DNA of 18,069 nt from the NCBI GenBank assembly GCA_900759575.1, contig CAAEVU010000012.1, positions 1-18,069 of the forward strand, given 5' to 3'. The notes beneath the pieces are model-generated. The model saw only the letters and a program-made list of their open reading frames with translations. It searched no databases and had not been told where the DNA came from. Shown piece by piece: positions 1-6,451 of the stretch (its first letter is position 1; each line of letters opens with the position of its first letter). The position numbers and the translations under genes were made by a program. Source of the DNA: Clostridia bacterium (lineage in GTDB: Bacteria > Bacillota > Clostridia > Oscillospirales > Acutalibacteraceae).

Positions 1-1125
1 CTCACCGAGTACGAGCTGGTGCCCGAAGAGTGGGGCGGAGATACCCCCTGTATCCCCGTTTCCGCCCATACCAAGCAGGGCATTGACGACCTGCTGGAAA
101 TGATCCTGCTCACCGCCGATATGATGGAGCTGAAAGCCAACCCCGACCGGGCTGCCAAAGGTACCGTCATCGAGGCAAGACTGGACAAGGGCATGGGCCC
201 TGTGGCCACCATGTTGGTGCAGAACGGCACCCTCCACGCCGGAGATACCATTGTGGCCGGCACCACCGTGGGCCGTGTCCGCTCCATGATGGACGATAAG
301 GGCCGCAAGGTCAAAGCCGCCGGCCCCTCTGTGCCTGTGGAGATCACCGGCCTGAACGACGTGCCCGTGGGCGGCGACATCTTCAACGTGGTGTCCGACG
401 AGCGTTTGGCCAGAGAGCTGGTGGAGCAGCGGATCAACGAGCGCAAGGAAGAGCAGTTCAACTCCCAGACAAAGGTGACCCTGGACAACCTGTTCGAGCA
501 GATGAAGGAAGGGGACATGAAGGAGCTGAAGATCATCGTCAAGGCCGACGTGCAGGGCTCTGTGGAAGCCGTGCGCCAGTCCTTGGAGAAGCTCAGTAAC
601 GACGAGGTGCGTGTGCACATCATCCACGGCGCTGTGGGCGCTGTCAGCGAGAGCGACGTCATGCTGGCCAATGCCTCTAACGCCATCATCGTGGGCTTCA
701 ACGTCCGTCCCGACCCGGTGGCGGAAGAGAACGCCAAGCGGGACGGCGTGGATATGCGCCTGTACCGGATCATTTACGACTGCATTGAAGAGATCGAAAG
801 CGCTATGAAGGGCATGCTGGCTCCCAAGTACCGTGAGGTGGCTTTGGGCAAGGCCGAATGCCGTGAAACTTATAAGATTTCCAACGTGGGTATGGTCATT
901 GGCGGCCACGTGACCACCGGCAAGATCACCCGGAACGCCCAGGTGCGGGTGGTGCGTGACGGCATCATCGTGGCGGACGACAAAGTGGCTTCCCTGCGGC
1001 GTTTCAAGGACGACGTGCGGGAAGTGGCCGAGGGCTATGACTGCGGTATCACCCTGGAGAAGTTCGCGGACATCAAGCAGGGGGATATTCTGGAAGCCTA
1101 CGAAATGGAAGAGTACCGCGATTGA
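1..1125 (+). CDS. infB: Translation initiation factor IF-2, 3' part (5' end outside window)
   Basis: IF-2 is a ribosomal GTPase that places initiator fMet-tRNA on the 30S subunit and promotes 50S joining. The frame is open from base 1, so the start codon and most of the GTPase domain lie upstream. What is visible begins at the end of the G domain, with the family's EEWGGDT stretch and the G5-like PVSAHTKQGID. It continues through domain II (ELKANPDRAAKGTVIEARLDKG, VATMLVQNGTL), domain III and the C-terminal fMet-tRNA-binding domain (GHVTTGKITRNAQVRVVRDG), with the usual ending around DILEAYEMEEYRD. The 374 codons present look intact. The stop TGA at 1123-1125 is followed by a repeat element before rbfA. 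Codon use is strongly C-ending, as in the other highly expressed genes here (rpsO, pnp, pgcA). The identification is secure. Confidence 0.97.
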   Translation, partial: LTEYELVPEEWGGDTPCIPVSAHTKQGIDDLLEMILLTADMMELKANPDRAAKGTVIEARLDKGMGPVATMLVQNGTLHAGDTIVAGTTVGRVRSMMDDKGRKVKAAGPSVPVEITGLNDVPVGGDIFNVVSDERLARELVEQRINERKEEQFNSQTKVTLDNLFEQMKEGDMKELKIIVKADVQGSVEAVRQSLEKLSNDEVRVHIIHGAVGAVSESDVMLANASNAIIVGFNVRPDPVAEENAKRDGVDMRLYRIIYDCIEEIESAMKGMLAPKYREVALGKAECRETYKISNVGMVIGGHVTTGKITRNAQVRVVRDGIIVADDKVASLRRFKDDVREVAEGYDCGITLEKFADIKQGDILEAYEMEEYRD

Positions 1126-1142
1126 TGGGGGCACCCCCGCTC

Positions 1143-1387
1143 CGTAAAAGTTCCGCCAGCCTTTTCAAAGGGGAGGTCCCAGTGGGACGTGTCCAGCGAC
1201 TGACCGAGCCGGCAGGCGAGAAGCAGGGGGTGGCACAAGAGGTTCGGAACATGGTTTACAGCCTTCGGCTGGTATGACCATGTTCCTGTCACTCTCTTTT
1301 GCAAAGCTTCACTTTGCTTTAAGGTCGTAAGGCTTTGCCTTACCAACTACCAGCCTTTTGAAAAAGGCTGGACCGAAAACTTTTACG
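1143..1387. repeat. Repeat element copy 1, inverted ends, MITE-like, between infB and rbfA
   Basis: This 245-bp element is bounded by inverted ends: CGTAAAAGTT at 1143-1152 and AACTTTTACG at 1378-1387. Just inside, GCCAGCCTTTT on the left faces AAAAGGCTGG on the right. The left part holds the palindrome GTCCCAGTGGGAC (1176-1188) and a block to about 1220 that recurs in copy 2. The centre and right part form four successive hairpins: 1247-1285 (GAACATGGT with ACCATGTTC, enclosing CAGCC/GGCTG), 1301-1317 (GCAAAG/CTTTGC), 1327-1343 (GTAAGGC/GCCTTAC) and 1350-1371 (10-bp stem, 2-nt loop). No coding frame is evident. It fills nearly all of the 299-bp infB-rbfA gap. It could be a non-autonomous mobile element or a dispersed structured intergenic repeat; target-site duplications are not obvious. 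Confidence 0.75.
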
Positions 1388-1424
1388 TTTGCACACTACA
1401 AGATTACAGAAAGGAGGCAGCCAC

Positions 1425-1811
1425 ATGCCTGGATTTAAAATCGGACGGACTACGGAAGACATTCGGCGGGAGCTTACCGCCATCCTCCGGGAGGTGAAAG
1501 ACCCCCGGGTAAAGGACTGCCTGTTGAGTTTGGTGCGGGTGGAGGTCACCAACGACCTGTCCTATTGCACCGTTTATGTGAGCACCATGGAGGGTTTGGA
1601 CCGGACCAAAACCGCGGTGACGGGATTGAAATCCGCCGCGGGGTATATCCGGCACGAGCTGGGGAAACGGCTTTCCCTGCGGCACGTGCCTGAGTTGATC
1701 TTCAAACCCACGGACTCCATCGAATACGGAGCCCATATTTCCAAGCTCCTGCGGGACTTGGAGCCGGAAACCGGAGAAGAGGAAGAATCCTCCGGCGAAG
1801 AAAAGGAGTGA
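1425..1811 (+). CDS. rbfA: Ribosome-binding factor A
   Basis: RbfA is a small KH-type protein that binds the pre-30S subunit and helps mature the 5' end of 16S rRNA. The 128-residue product has the family signature along its length: an N-terminal RTTEDIRRELTAILRE helix, KDPRVKDCLLSLVRVEVTNDLSYCTVYVS, and the late HVPELIFKPTDSIEYGAHISKLL block. A short acidic tail rich in E follows. The ATG at 1425 is chosen because AAGGAGG (1411-1417) lies seven bases upstream; an in-frame TTG at 1389 has no such site. Its stop lies four bases before the nrnA start, so the two are translationally close. Position between infB and nrnA is the usual clostridial arrangement. Confidence 0.97.
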   Translation: MPGFKIGRTTEDIRRELTAILREVKDPRVKDCLLSLVRVEVTNDLSYCTVYVSTMEGLDRTKTAVTGLKSAAGYIRHELGKRLSLRHVPELIFKPTDSIEYGAHISKLLRDLEPETGEEEESSGEEKE

Positions 1812-1815
1812 GACC

Positions 1816-2775
1816 ATGCTGGACTGCGCTGGAGCGGCGGCCCTGCTCAAAGGATGGGACCGGGTGCTGGTCATCAGCCACGCTTCCCCCGACGGGGATA
1901 CCTTGGGGTCGGCGTCGGCACTGCTGCGGGGGCTTGTCTCCCTGGGCAAGCAGGTGAAGTTTTTCTGCGCCGATCCGGTGCCGGAAAAATTTGGCTATTT
2001 GTTTCAAGGGCTCACCCTGGGAGAATTTGAACCCGACCACGTGATGACCGTGGACGTGGCGGATAAAAAGCTGTTGGGGAAAACGCCGGAAGAGCTTGTA
2101 AACCGGGTGGAACTGGCCATCGACCATCACGGCACCCATGTGCCCTTTGCCAAGGAGCGCTGGGTGGAGGGGGATTCCGCGGCCACCGTGGAGCTGATCT
2201 ACCTTCTGCTCAAAGAAATGGGCGTGAAACTGGACCAGGCCATGGCCGATTGCCTGTATACGGGCTTGACCACCGATACAGGCTGTTTCCGCTACCGGAG
2301 CGTCACTCCCCGCACTCATCGGATCGCCGGTGCGCTGCTGGAACTGGGCGCCCGGGGAGGGGACATCAATCAGTGGATGTTCGAAAGCAAGTCCAAAGCC
2401 CAGGTGGAAGCGGAACGGGCCGTGATGGACACCATGCGGTTTTCCAGCGGCGGCAAGTGCGCCTTGATCCAGGTGCCCTTGAGCATTTTTGCGGAGACAG
2501 GCGTGAAGGAAAGCGATTTGGAGGGCTTGGCATCCCTGCCCCGGGAGATCCAGGGCGTGGTGCTGGGCGTCACATTGAAGGAAAAGCCCCAGGGAAAGGT
2601 GAAAGTTTCCCTCCGGGCCAATCCCCCTGGAAACGCCGCGGAATTGTGTCAAAAATTCGGCGGAGGCGGCCATCCGGGAGCGGCGGGCTGTTCCCTGGAA
2701 ATGACCTTGGAGCAGGCCCGAGAGACCATGGAACAGGCCTGCGGGGAATACCTAAAAGAATTGGGATTGATGTAA
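1816..2775 (+). CDS. nrnA: Bifunctional oligoribonuclease / pAp phosphatase NrnA (DHH-DHHA1)
   Basis: NrnA-type DHH phosphoesterases degrade 2- to 5-nt RNAs left by exonucleases and dephosphorylate pAp, using bound Mn2+ in the cytoplasm. The 319-residue protein shows motif I SHASPDGDTLGSA (H22, D26, D28), motif II around VDVADKK (D80/D83), the naming DHH triad at 103-105 (IDHHGTH) and motif IV YTGLTTDTGCFRY. It ends with the DHHA1 substrate-binding signature GGGGHPGAAGC near residues 282-292. Length and motif order are normal. Its ribosome binding site AAGGAG overlaps the end of rbfA, which suggests coupled translation. Together with pnp farther down, the cluster covers both processive 3'-5' decay and removal of the short remnants. 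Confidence 0.95.
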   Translation: MLDCAGAAALLKGWDRVLVISHASPDGDTLGSASALLRGLVSLGKQVKFFCADPVPEKFGYLFQGLTLGEFEPDHVMTVDVADKKLLGKTPEELVNRVELAIDHHGTHVPFAKERWVEGDSAATVELIYLLLKEMGVKLDQAMADCLYTGLTTDTGCFRYRSVTPRTHRIAGALLELGARGGDINQWMFESKSKAQVEAERAVMDTMRFSSGGKCALIQVPLSIFAETGVKESDLEGLASLPREIQGVVLGVTLKEKPQGKVKVSLRANPPGNAAELCQKFGGGGHPGAAGCSLEMTLEQARETMEQACGEYLKELGLM

Positions 2776-2782
2776 ACATTTG

Positions 2783-2811
2783 CGCAGGGGCAGCCTAAAA
2801 GCACCCCTGCG
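2783..2811 (+). other. Hairpin in the nrnA-nitroreductase gap
   Basis: CGCAGGGG (2783-2790) pairs with CCCCTGCG (2804-2811) around a 13-nt loop, just after the nrnA stop. No T-run follows, so it is not a convincing terminator. It could be a weak attenuator or an mRNA end stabiliser. Confidence 0.4.
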
Positions 2812-2845
2812 TTCCCTTAGGAGGAGAAGGAAAGGAGATCCTGTC

Positions 2846-3691
2846 ATGGACGAGAAAACCATCAAAGAATTGATCCAAAAAGGGCGGGACTTTTTAAAAT
2901 CCCAGACCACCATGGAGAAAGAACAGACCGAAGGAGACTATAAAACCGACCAGGAGCTGAAACGGCCTCAGCCGCCCTTGGTCAAGGCCCCTATGACGGA
3001 GAGTCGGATCGACCTGCCCCGGAATTTTGAAAGCTTGAAGCTGGAGGATTCCCTGCTGGACCTGCTTCTCAAGCGGAAGAGCAGCCGGGTCTATACCCAG
3101 GAGGACATGAGCCTTCTTCAGCTTTCTTTCCTGCTGTGGGCCACTCAGGGCGTGAAAGGGATTCGGGGAAAAAGCTATGCCACCCTGCGGACCGTTCCTT
3201 GCGGCGGCGCCCGGCATCCCTTTGAAACGTATCTGATCGTCCGCCAGGTGGAGGGACTGCTTCCCGGGGTGTATCATTACCTGCCCATGACCCACCAGTT
3301 GGAGCTTCTCCAGGCGGTGGAGCACCGGCCGGAGCTGAAAGACCTGCTGGAGCGCAGCTTGTGCGGCCAGGGTTGGGCGGCGAAAGCCAATGTGGTGTTT
3401 TATTGGAGCTTTGTGCCCTACCGCAGCGAGTGGCGGTATGGCATCTATGCCCACCGGATGGTCATGGCGGACGTGGGCCACGTAGGGGAGAACCTGTACT
3501 TGGCATGTACCGCACTAGGCCTGGGGACTTGCGGTATCGGCGCCTACGACCAGAAACTTTGCGATAAAACGTTCCAGTTGGATGGGGAAGAAGAGTTCAC
3601 CCTGTATTCGCAAAGCGTGGGTACCATCCAGGCAAAGGACGAAAGCGCGGAAAAAGCCTTTTACAGTTTTGTGGAGGAACAGGGGCTGTAA
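2846..3691 (+). CDS. SagB/ThcOx-family nitroreductase-fold oxidoreductase
   Basis: This 281-residue protein belongs to the FMN-dependent nitroreductase fold, SagB/ThcOx branch. Visible features are the FMN-contacting RKSSRVY segment (residues 77-83), the RTVPCGGARHPFETYLIV block that matches the S-A-G-A-x-x-P-x-E pattern of SagB proteins, and a late ALGLGTCGIGAYD glycine-rich segment. The first 60 residues are charged and probably an extension before the fold. ATG 2846 is chosen for AAAGGAG at 2831-2837. Some SagB enzymes oxidise azolines in RiPP toxins, but no precursor peptide, cyclodehydratase or transporter is near, so a RiPP role is not supported. The substrate is unknown. The gene sits inside a translation cluster between nrnA and truB, where it is not normally found, and is followed by repeat copy 2. 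Confidence 0.85.
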   Translation: MDEKTIKELIQKGRDFLKSQTTMEKEQTEGDYKTDQELKRPQPPLVKAPMTESRIDLPRNFESLKLEDSLLDLLLKRKSSRVYTQEDMSLLQLSFLLWATQGVKGIRGKSYATLRTVPCGGARHPFETYLIVRQVEGLLPGVYHYLPMTHQLELLQAVEHRPELKDLLERSLCGQGWAAKANVVFYWSFVPYRSEWRYGIYAHRMVMADVGHVGENLYLACTALGLGTCGIGAYDQKLCDKTFQLDGEEEFTLYSQSVGTIQAKDESAEKAFYSFVEEQGL

Positions 3692-3698
3692 GGCTGAT

Positions 3699-3981
3699 CG
3701 TAAATAAAAGTTTCGCCAGCTTTTTCAAGGGGGCGCTACGTCCCAGTGGGATGTGTCCAGCGACCGACCGAGCTGGCAGGCGATAGCCTGTTTTTCGGAC
3801 GTTTAGAAAGGGCAGGTTCCAGGTGTGATTTTCTGCTGGAGGTCCGGCCCTTGGCCTATCTGCCTTTGGCAGCGTGGGGCCTGCGGTCCTGGATTGCTTT
3901 GCGGCTGCGCCGGGCAGACCTTGGGGCGTTGCCCCAAACCCTACCAGCCTTTTGAAAAAGGCTGGACCGAAAATTTTTACG
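3699..3981. repeat. Repeat element copy 2, same orientation as copy 1
   Basis: This element fills most of the 322-bp gap between the nitroreductase gene and truB. Its left end (CGTAAATAAAAGTTTCGCCAG, about 3699-3719) and the block through the GTCCCAGTGGGAT palindrome (3740-3752) to about 3783 clearly match copy 1. Its right end also matches: a hairpin of the same sequence (10-bp stem, 2-nt loop) at 3944-3965, then GACCGAAAATTTTTACG to 3981. The centre (about 3785-3920) is unrelated to copy 1. A TTGGGGC/GCCCCAA hairpin near 3920-3940 sits where copy 1 has GTAAGGC/GCCTTAC, so structure is kept while sequence changes. No credible gene lies inside. Confidence 0.75.
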
Positions 3982-4013
3982 TTTCCCTCATGGATACCCG
4001 GAAAGGAGCTTTC

Positions 4014-4916
4014 ATGAACGGCATTATCATTTTGGACAAGCCCAGCGGGTTTACCTCCTTCGACGCGGTGGCGGTGATGCGAGGATTGTCCCATCAAAAG
4101 AAGATTGGTCACACCGGCACCCTGGACCCAATGGCCACCGGGGTGCTTCCGGTACTGCTGGGAAAAGCTGCCAAAGCCCTGAATTTCCTTCCCGATACCG
4201 ACAAGGAATACCGGGCGGCGTTCCGCTTGGGTGAGCGCCGGGATACGGGGGACATCACCGGGGAAGTGGTGGAAACAAATGCCGCCCCTGTGGCGTTGGA
4301 AGCTTTGGAAAGTGTCCTGCCCCGATTCCGGGGAGAGATCAGCCAGGTGCCGCCCATGTATTCCGCGGTATCCGTGGGGGGCAAGCGGCTTTACGAGCTG
4401 GCCCGGAAAGGGGTGGAAGTGGACCGTCCTGCCCGGCAGGTGACCATTTCCGCCTTGGAACTGCTTTCCTACGACCCGGAAACCAGGGAAGGGACCTTGC
4501 GGGTGAGCTGCTCCAAAGGCACTTACATCCGCACTCTCATTGAGGACTTGGCCAAGGCCGCGGGAAGCTGCGGCACCATGACCGCTTTGCGGCGCACCCG
4601 GGCCTGCGGGTTCACCTTGGAGGACGCCCGTTCCCTGGAAGAGCTGAAGGCCCTTGCTGGGGAGGGAAAACTGGAAGAAGTGCTGTTTCCCGTGGAGCGG
4701 CTTTTCTCCCAGTATCCGGAGGTGACCGTGAGCGCGGCCCAAGCACGCCGGTTTGAAAACGGGGGCGGACTGGACCTGGTCCGGGTGCGGAAAGCGCCCC
4801 AGGGAGGGTTGTGCCGGGTCAAATCCCCGGAAGGGGAGTTTTTGGGCCTGGGGAACGTGGACCGGGAGCAGGGAGAATTGGGATTTGTGAAATCGTTTGT
4901 GGAACGGGGGGAATAG
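4014..4916 (+). CDS. truB: tRNA pseudouridine(55) synthase TruB
   Basis: TruB converts U55 to pseudouridine in the T-loop of most tRNAs and acts as a tRNA folding chaperone. The 300-residue protein starts MNGIIILDKPSGFTS, the standard family start. It carries the catalytic motif GHTGTLDPMATGVL with nucleophile Asp38, then EYRAAFRLGERRDTGD, PPMYSAVSVGGKRLYELAR and SKGTYIRTLIEDLA. A C-terminal PUA-like region follows. The start at 4014 has a GGAAAGGAG site just upstream; the frame is open farther 5', but that part is repeat copy 2 sequence and not homologous to TruB. Only three bases separate its stop from ribF, an arrangement typical of Bacillota. Confidence 0.97.
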   Translation: MNGIIILDKPSGFTSFDAVAVMRGLSHQKKIGHTGTLDPMATGVLPVLLGKAAKALNFLPDTDKEYRAAFRLGERRDTGDITGEVVETNAAPVALEALESVLPRFRGEISQVPPMYSAVSVGGKRLYELARKGVEVDRPARQVTISALELLSYDPETREGTLRVSCSKGTYIRTLIEDLAKAAGSCGTMTALRRTRACGFTLEDARSLEELKALAGEGKLEEVLFPVERLFSQYPEVTVSAAQARRFENGGGLDLVRVRKAPQGGLCRVKSPEGEFLGLGNVDREQGELGFVKSFVERGE

Positions 4917-4919
4917 CCA

Positions 4920-5849
4920 ATGAACATTATACGCACGCTGGAAGAGCTGAAGCAGGCGGAGAAGCCGTGCTCTATGGCTCTGGGGGCGTTTGACGGATTG
5001 CACTGCGGCCACATGGCGGTGATCCACGCTGCTTGCGCGCCGGGGAAGGAAGGCCAGCGCTGGGAGCCGGCCGTGTTCACCTTCCGGACCAGCCCCTCGG
5101 GGAACAGCGCGGTACTTACCGGCCGGGACAAGGAGCGAATCCTGGAACACACCGGCATCCAGACCTTGTATTCCCTGGAATTTCAGGAAGTGCGGGACTG
5201 GGAAGCGGAGACGTTTGTCCGGGAAGTGATTTTCGGCAAATGCTGTGCTCGGCGGCTGTGCTGCGGGGAGGATTTCCGGTTTGGCAAGGACGCCAAAGGG
5301 GATGTGACCCTGCTGCGGCGGCTGTGCGAAGAGAAGGGCGTGGAGCTGTACGTGGTGCCTGCCGTGATGGATGGCGGGGAAAAAGTCAGTTCCACCCGGA
5401 TTCGGAAAGCGGTGGAGGAGGGAAATATCCCTCTGGCCAACCGGCTTTTGGGGCGGCCCTTCGGATTTTCCCTGGAGGTGATCCACGGCAACCACATCGG
5501 AGGAAGCCTGCTGGGGACTCCCACCATCAACCAGGCCATCCCGGAAGGATTTGTGCTGCCCCGGTTCGGGGTGTACGCATCCTGGTGCCGTGTGGGGGGA
5601 CAATACTTCTATGGGGTGACCGACGTGGGGGTCAAACCCACGGTGGGCTCGGACAAAGTGTTGGCGGAAACCTGGATGCCCGACTTTACCGGGGACCTGT
5701 ACGGCAAGCGGGTGCGGGTGTTTTTGCTGGAATTTTTGCGGCCGGAACGGAAGTTTGATTCCTTGGAGGAATTAAAGGCCGCCATCGAGAAAAACGGCCT
5801 GGAAGCAAAGGAAGAGACCAGCCGGATCACCCCGCCTTTTGGGCTATAA
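4920..5849 (+). CDS. ribF: Bifunctional riboflavin kinase / FAD synthetase RibF
   Basis: RibF phosphorylates riboflavin to FMN and adenylylates FMN to FAD. The N-terminal FAD synthetase half has the nucleotidyltransferase motif GAFDGLHCGH (22-31) and the late SSTRIR motif. The C-terminal riboflavin kinase half has LLGTPTINQAI, in the position of the usual GTPTAN motif, and GVTDVGVKPTV. It totals 309 residues, normal for the family. GTPTINQAI and GVTDVGVKPTV differ slightly from the textbook GTPTANI and GVANIGxRPTV, and are unlikely to mean loss of activity. The ATG follows the truB stop by three bases, with a G-rich site (GGGGGG) upstream. The neighbouring nitroreductase would be a consumer of the FMN made here. 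Confidence 0.96.
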   Translation: MNIIRTLEELKQAEKPCSMALGAFDGLHCGHMAVIHAACAPGKEGQRWEPAVFTFRTSPSGNSAVLTGRDKERILEHTGIQTLYSLEFQEVRDWEAETFVREVIFGKCCARRLCCGEDFRFGKDAKGDVTLLRRLCEEKGVELYVVPAVMDGGEKVSSTRIRKAVEEGNIPLANRLLGRPFGFSLEVIHGNHIGGSLLGTPTINQAIPEGFVLPRFGVYASWCRVGGQYFYGVTDVGVKPTVGSDKVLAETWMPDFTGDLYGKRVRVFLLEFLRPERKFDSLEELKAAIEKNGLEAKEETSRITPPFGL

Positions 5850-5863
5850 TTCCCGAAAACCAC

Positions 5864-5892
5864 TTTACAAAGCAGGCCCTGTATGATAAAAT
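5864..5892 (+). promoter_or_regulatory. Extended -10 promoter for rpsO (and pnp)
   Basis: TTTACA (5864-5869), a 17-base spacer, then TAAAAT (5887-5892) preceded by TG one base before the hexamer (extended -10). It starts 15 bases after the ribF stop and would give a leader of roughly 95 nt before the rpsO ATG. Assigned by pattern only. Confidence 0.6.
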
Positions 5893-5922
5893 AATCAAGC
5901 TGCCCGCTCCTCGGATAAGGGA

Positions 5923-5986
5923 CCACACCAACCCCTACCTGTGGACAGGGTGAATATAAATGCGGCGATGGCCGCGGAAAAGGTGG
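5923..5986 (+). promoter_or_regulatory. Structured rpsO leader, candidate S15 autoregulation site
   Basis: The leader can form CCACA (5923-5927) with TGTGG (5940-5944). The loop of that stem contains ACCC (5931-5934), which can pair with GGGT (5948-5951), the topology of an H-type pseudoknot. A GCGGC-GATG-GCCGC hairpin (5962-5975) ends just before the Shine-Dalgarno AAGGTGG (5980-5986). S15 is known to repress its own mRNA through structured leaders in several bacteria. That this leader does so is an inference. Confidence 0.35.
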
Positions 5987-5993
5987 AATTATC

Positions 5994-6257
5994 ATGACTA
6001 AGACTGAAAAGACCGAAATCATCAAGAAATATGCCCGCCACGAAGGCGACACCGGTTCTCCCGAGGTGCAGATCGCTGTGCTGACCAAGCGCATCAACGA
6101 TTTGACCGATCACCTGCGGGTCAACAAGAAGGACCATCACTCCCGCCGGGGCCTGCTGAAGATGGTTGGCCAGAGACGGAACCTCCTCAACTATCTGACC
6201 AAGATCGATATCGAGCGGTACCGTTCCATCATTGCTGAATTGGGCATCCGTAAGTAA
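5994..6257 (+). CDS. rpsO: 30S ribosomal protein S15
   Basis: S15 is a primary binder of the 16S rRNA central domain and forms an intersubunit bridge. The 87-residue product is full length, with the family hallmarks HEGDTGSPEVQIAVLTKRI, the DHHSRRGLLKMVGQRRNLL RNA-binding core, and the YRSIIAELGIRK end. The start ATG has AAGGTGG seven bases upstream. The gene has its own promoter and leader, and is followed by a terminator-like hairpin and then the pnp leader. The rpsO-pnp pairing is conserved across bacteria. Confidence 0.98.
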   Translation: MTKTEKTEIIKKYARHEGDTGSPEVQIAVLTKRINDLTDHLRVNKKDHHSRRGLLKMVGQRRNLLNYLTKIDIERYRSIIAELGIRK

Positions 6258-6260
6258 GAG

Positions 6261-6321
6261 AAAAGCAGCGGGCTGTGGCTGCGGGCCTTTGGGCCGGCGG
6301 GCCCAGCCTTTCGCTCTTTTT
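6261..6321 (+). terminator. Terminator or attenuator after rpsO
   Basis: Outer pairing AAAAG (6261-6265) with CTTTT (6316-6320), AGCG (6267-6270) with CGCT (6312-6315), and GGCTG (6271-6275) with CAGCC (6304-6308) encloses a GC-rich inner loop. It ends in a T-run (6317-6321). It begins four bases after the rpsO stop. Since no clear promoter lies between it and pnp, it is probably a partial terminator that sets the rpsO:pnp ratio. Confidence 0.55.
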
Positions 6322-6324
6322 CAG

Positions 6325-6398
6325 GGGCGGAACTGTTTTACAAGCAAACCAGCCGGAATAAACCGGCCGGCTTGTTTCCTTGTCAAACAGTGCCGCCC
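6325..6398 (+). promoter_or_regulatory. Long stem-loop in the pnp leader
   Basis: Bases 6325-6356 pair with 6367-6398 over 32 positions with only four mismatches and a 10-nt loop. The base of the stem is GGGCGG/CCGCCC and the tip AGCCGG/CCGGCT. No T-run follows, so it is not a terminator. It ends 53 bases before the pnp start. In E. coli a long leader stem cleaved by RNase III is the target of PNPase autoregulation. The same role here is inferred by position and shape only. Confidence 0.7.
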
Positions 6399-6451
6399 TT
6401 CGAGTAACCGCCCTGGCCGGCCTGCGCGCCCCGGGGAGAAAGGAACGCGTC

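Noticed and set aside
2780..2845. N-terminal extension of the nitroreductase
   Set aside because: It would include the intergenic hairpin and the ribosome binding site; ATG 2846 has AAAGGAG at the right distance.
2846..3691. RiPP biosynthesis locus suggested by the SagB-like gene
   Set aside because: No precursor peptide, cyclodehydratase, protease or export gene lies nearby; all neighbours are translation and RNA genes.
3825..4013. N-terminal extension of TruB
   Set aside because: The frame is open, but this part is repeat copy 2 sequence, while ATG 4014 has a good ribosome binding site and gives the family's normal start.
3597..5603. A 668-codon minus-strand open frame across truB and ribF
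   Set aside because: It runs across two certain + strand genes and a repeat, has low-complexity composition and no recognisable domain.
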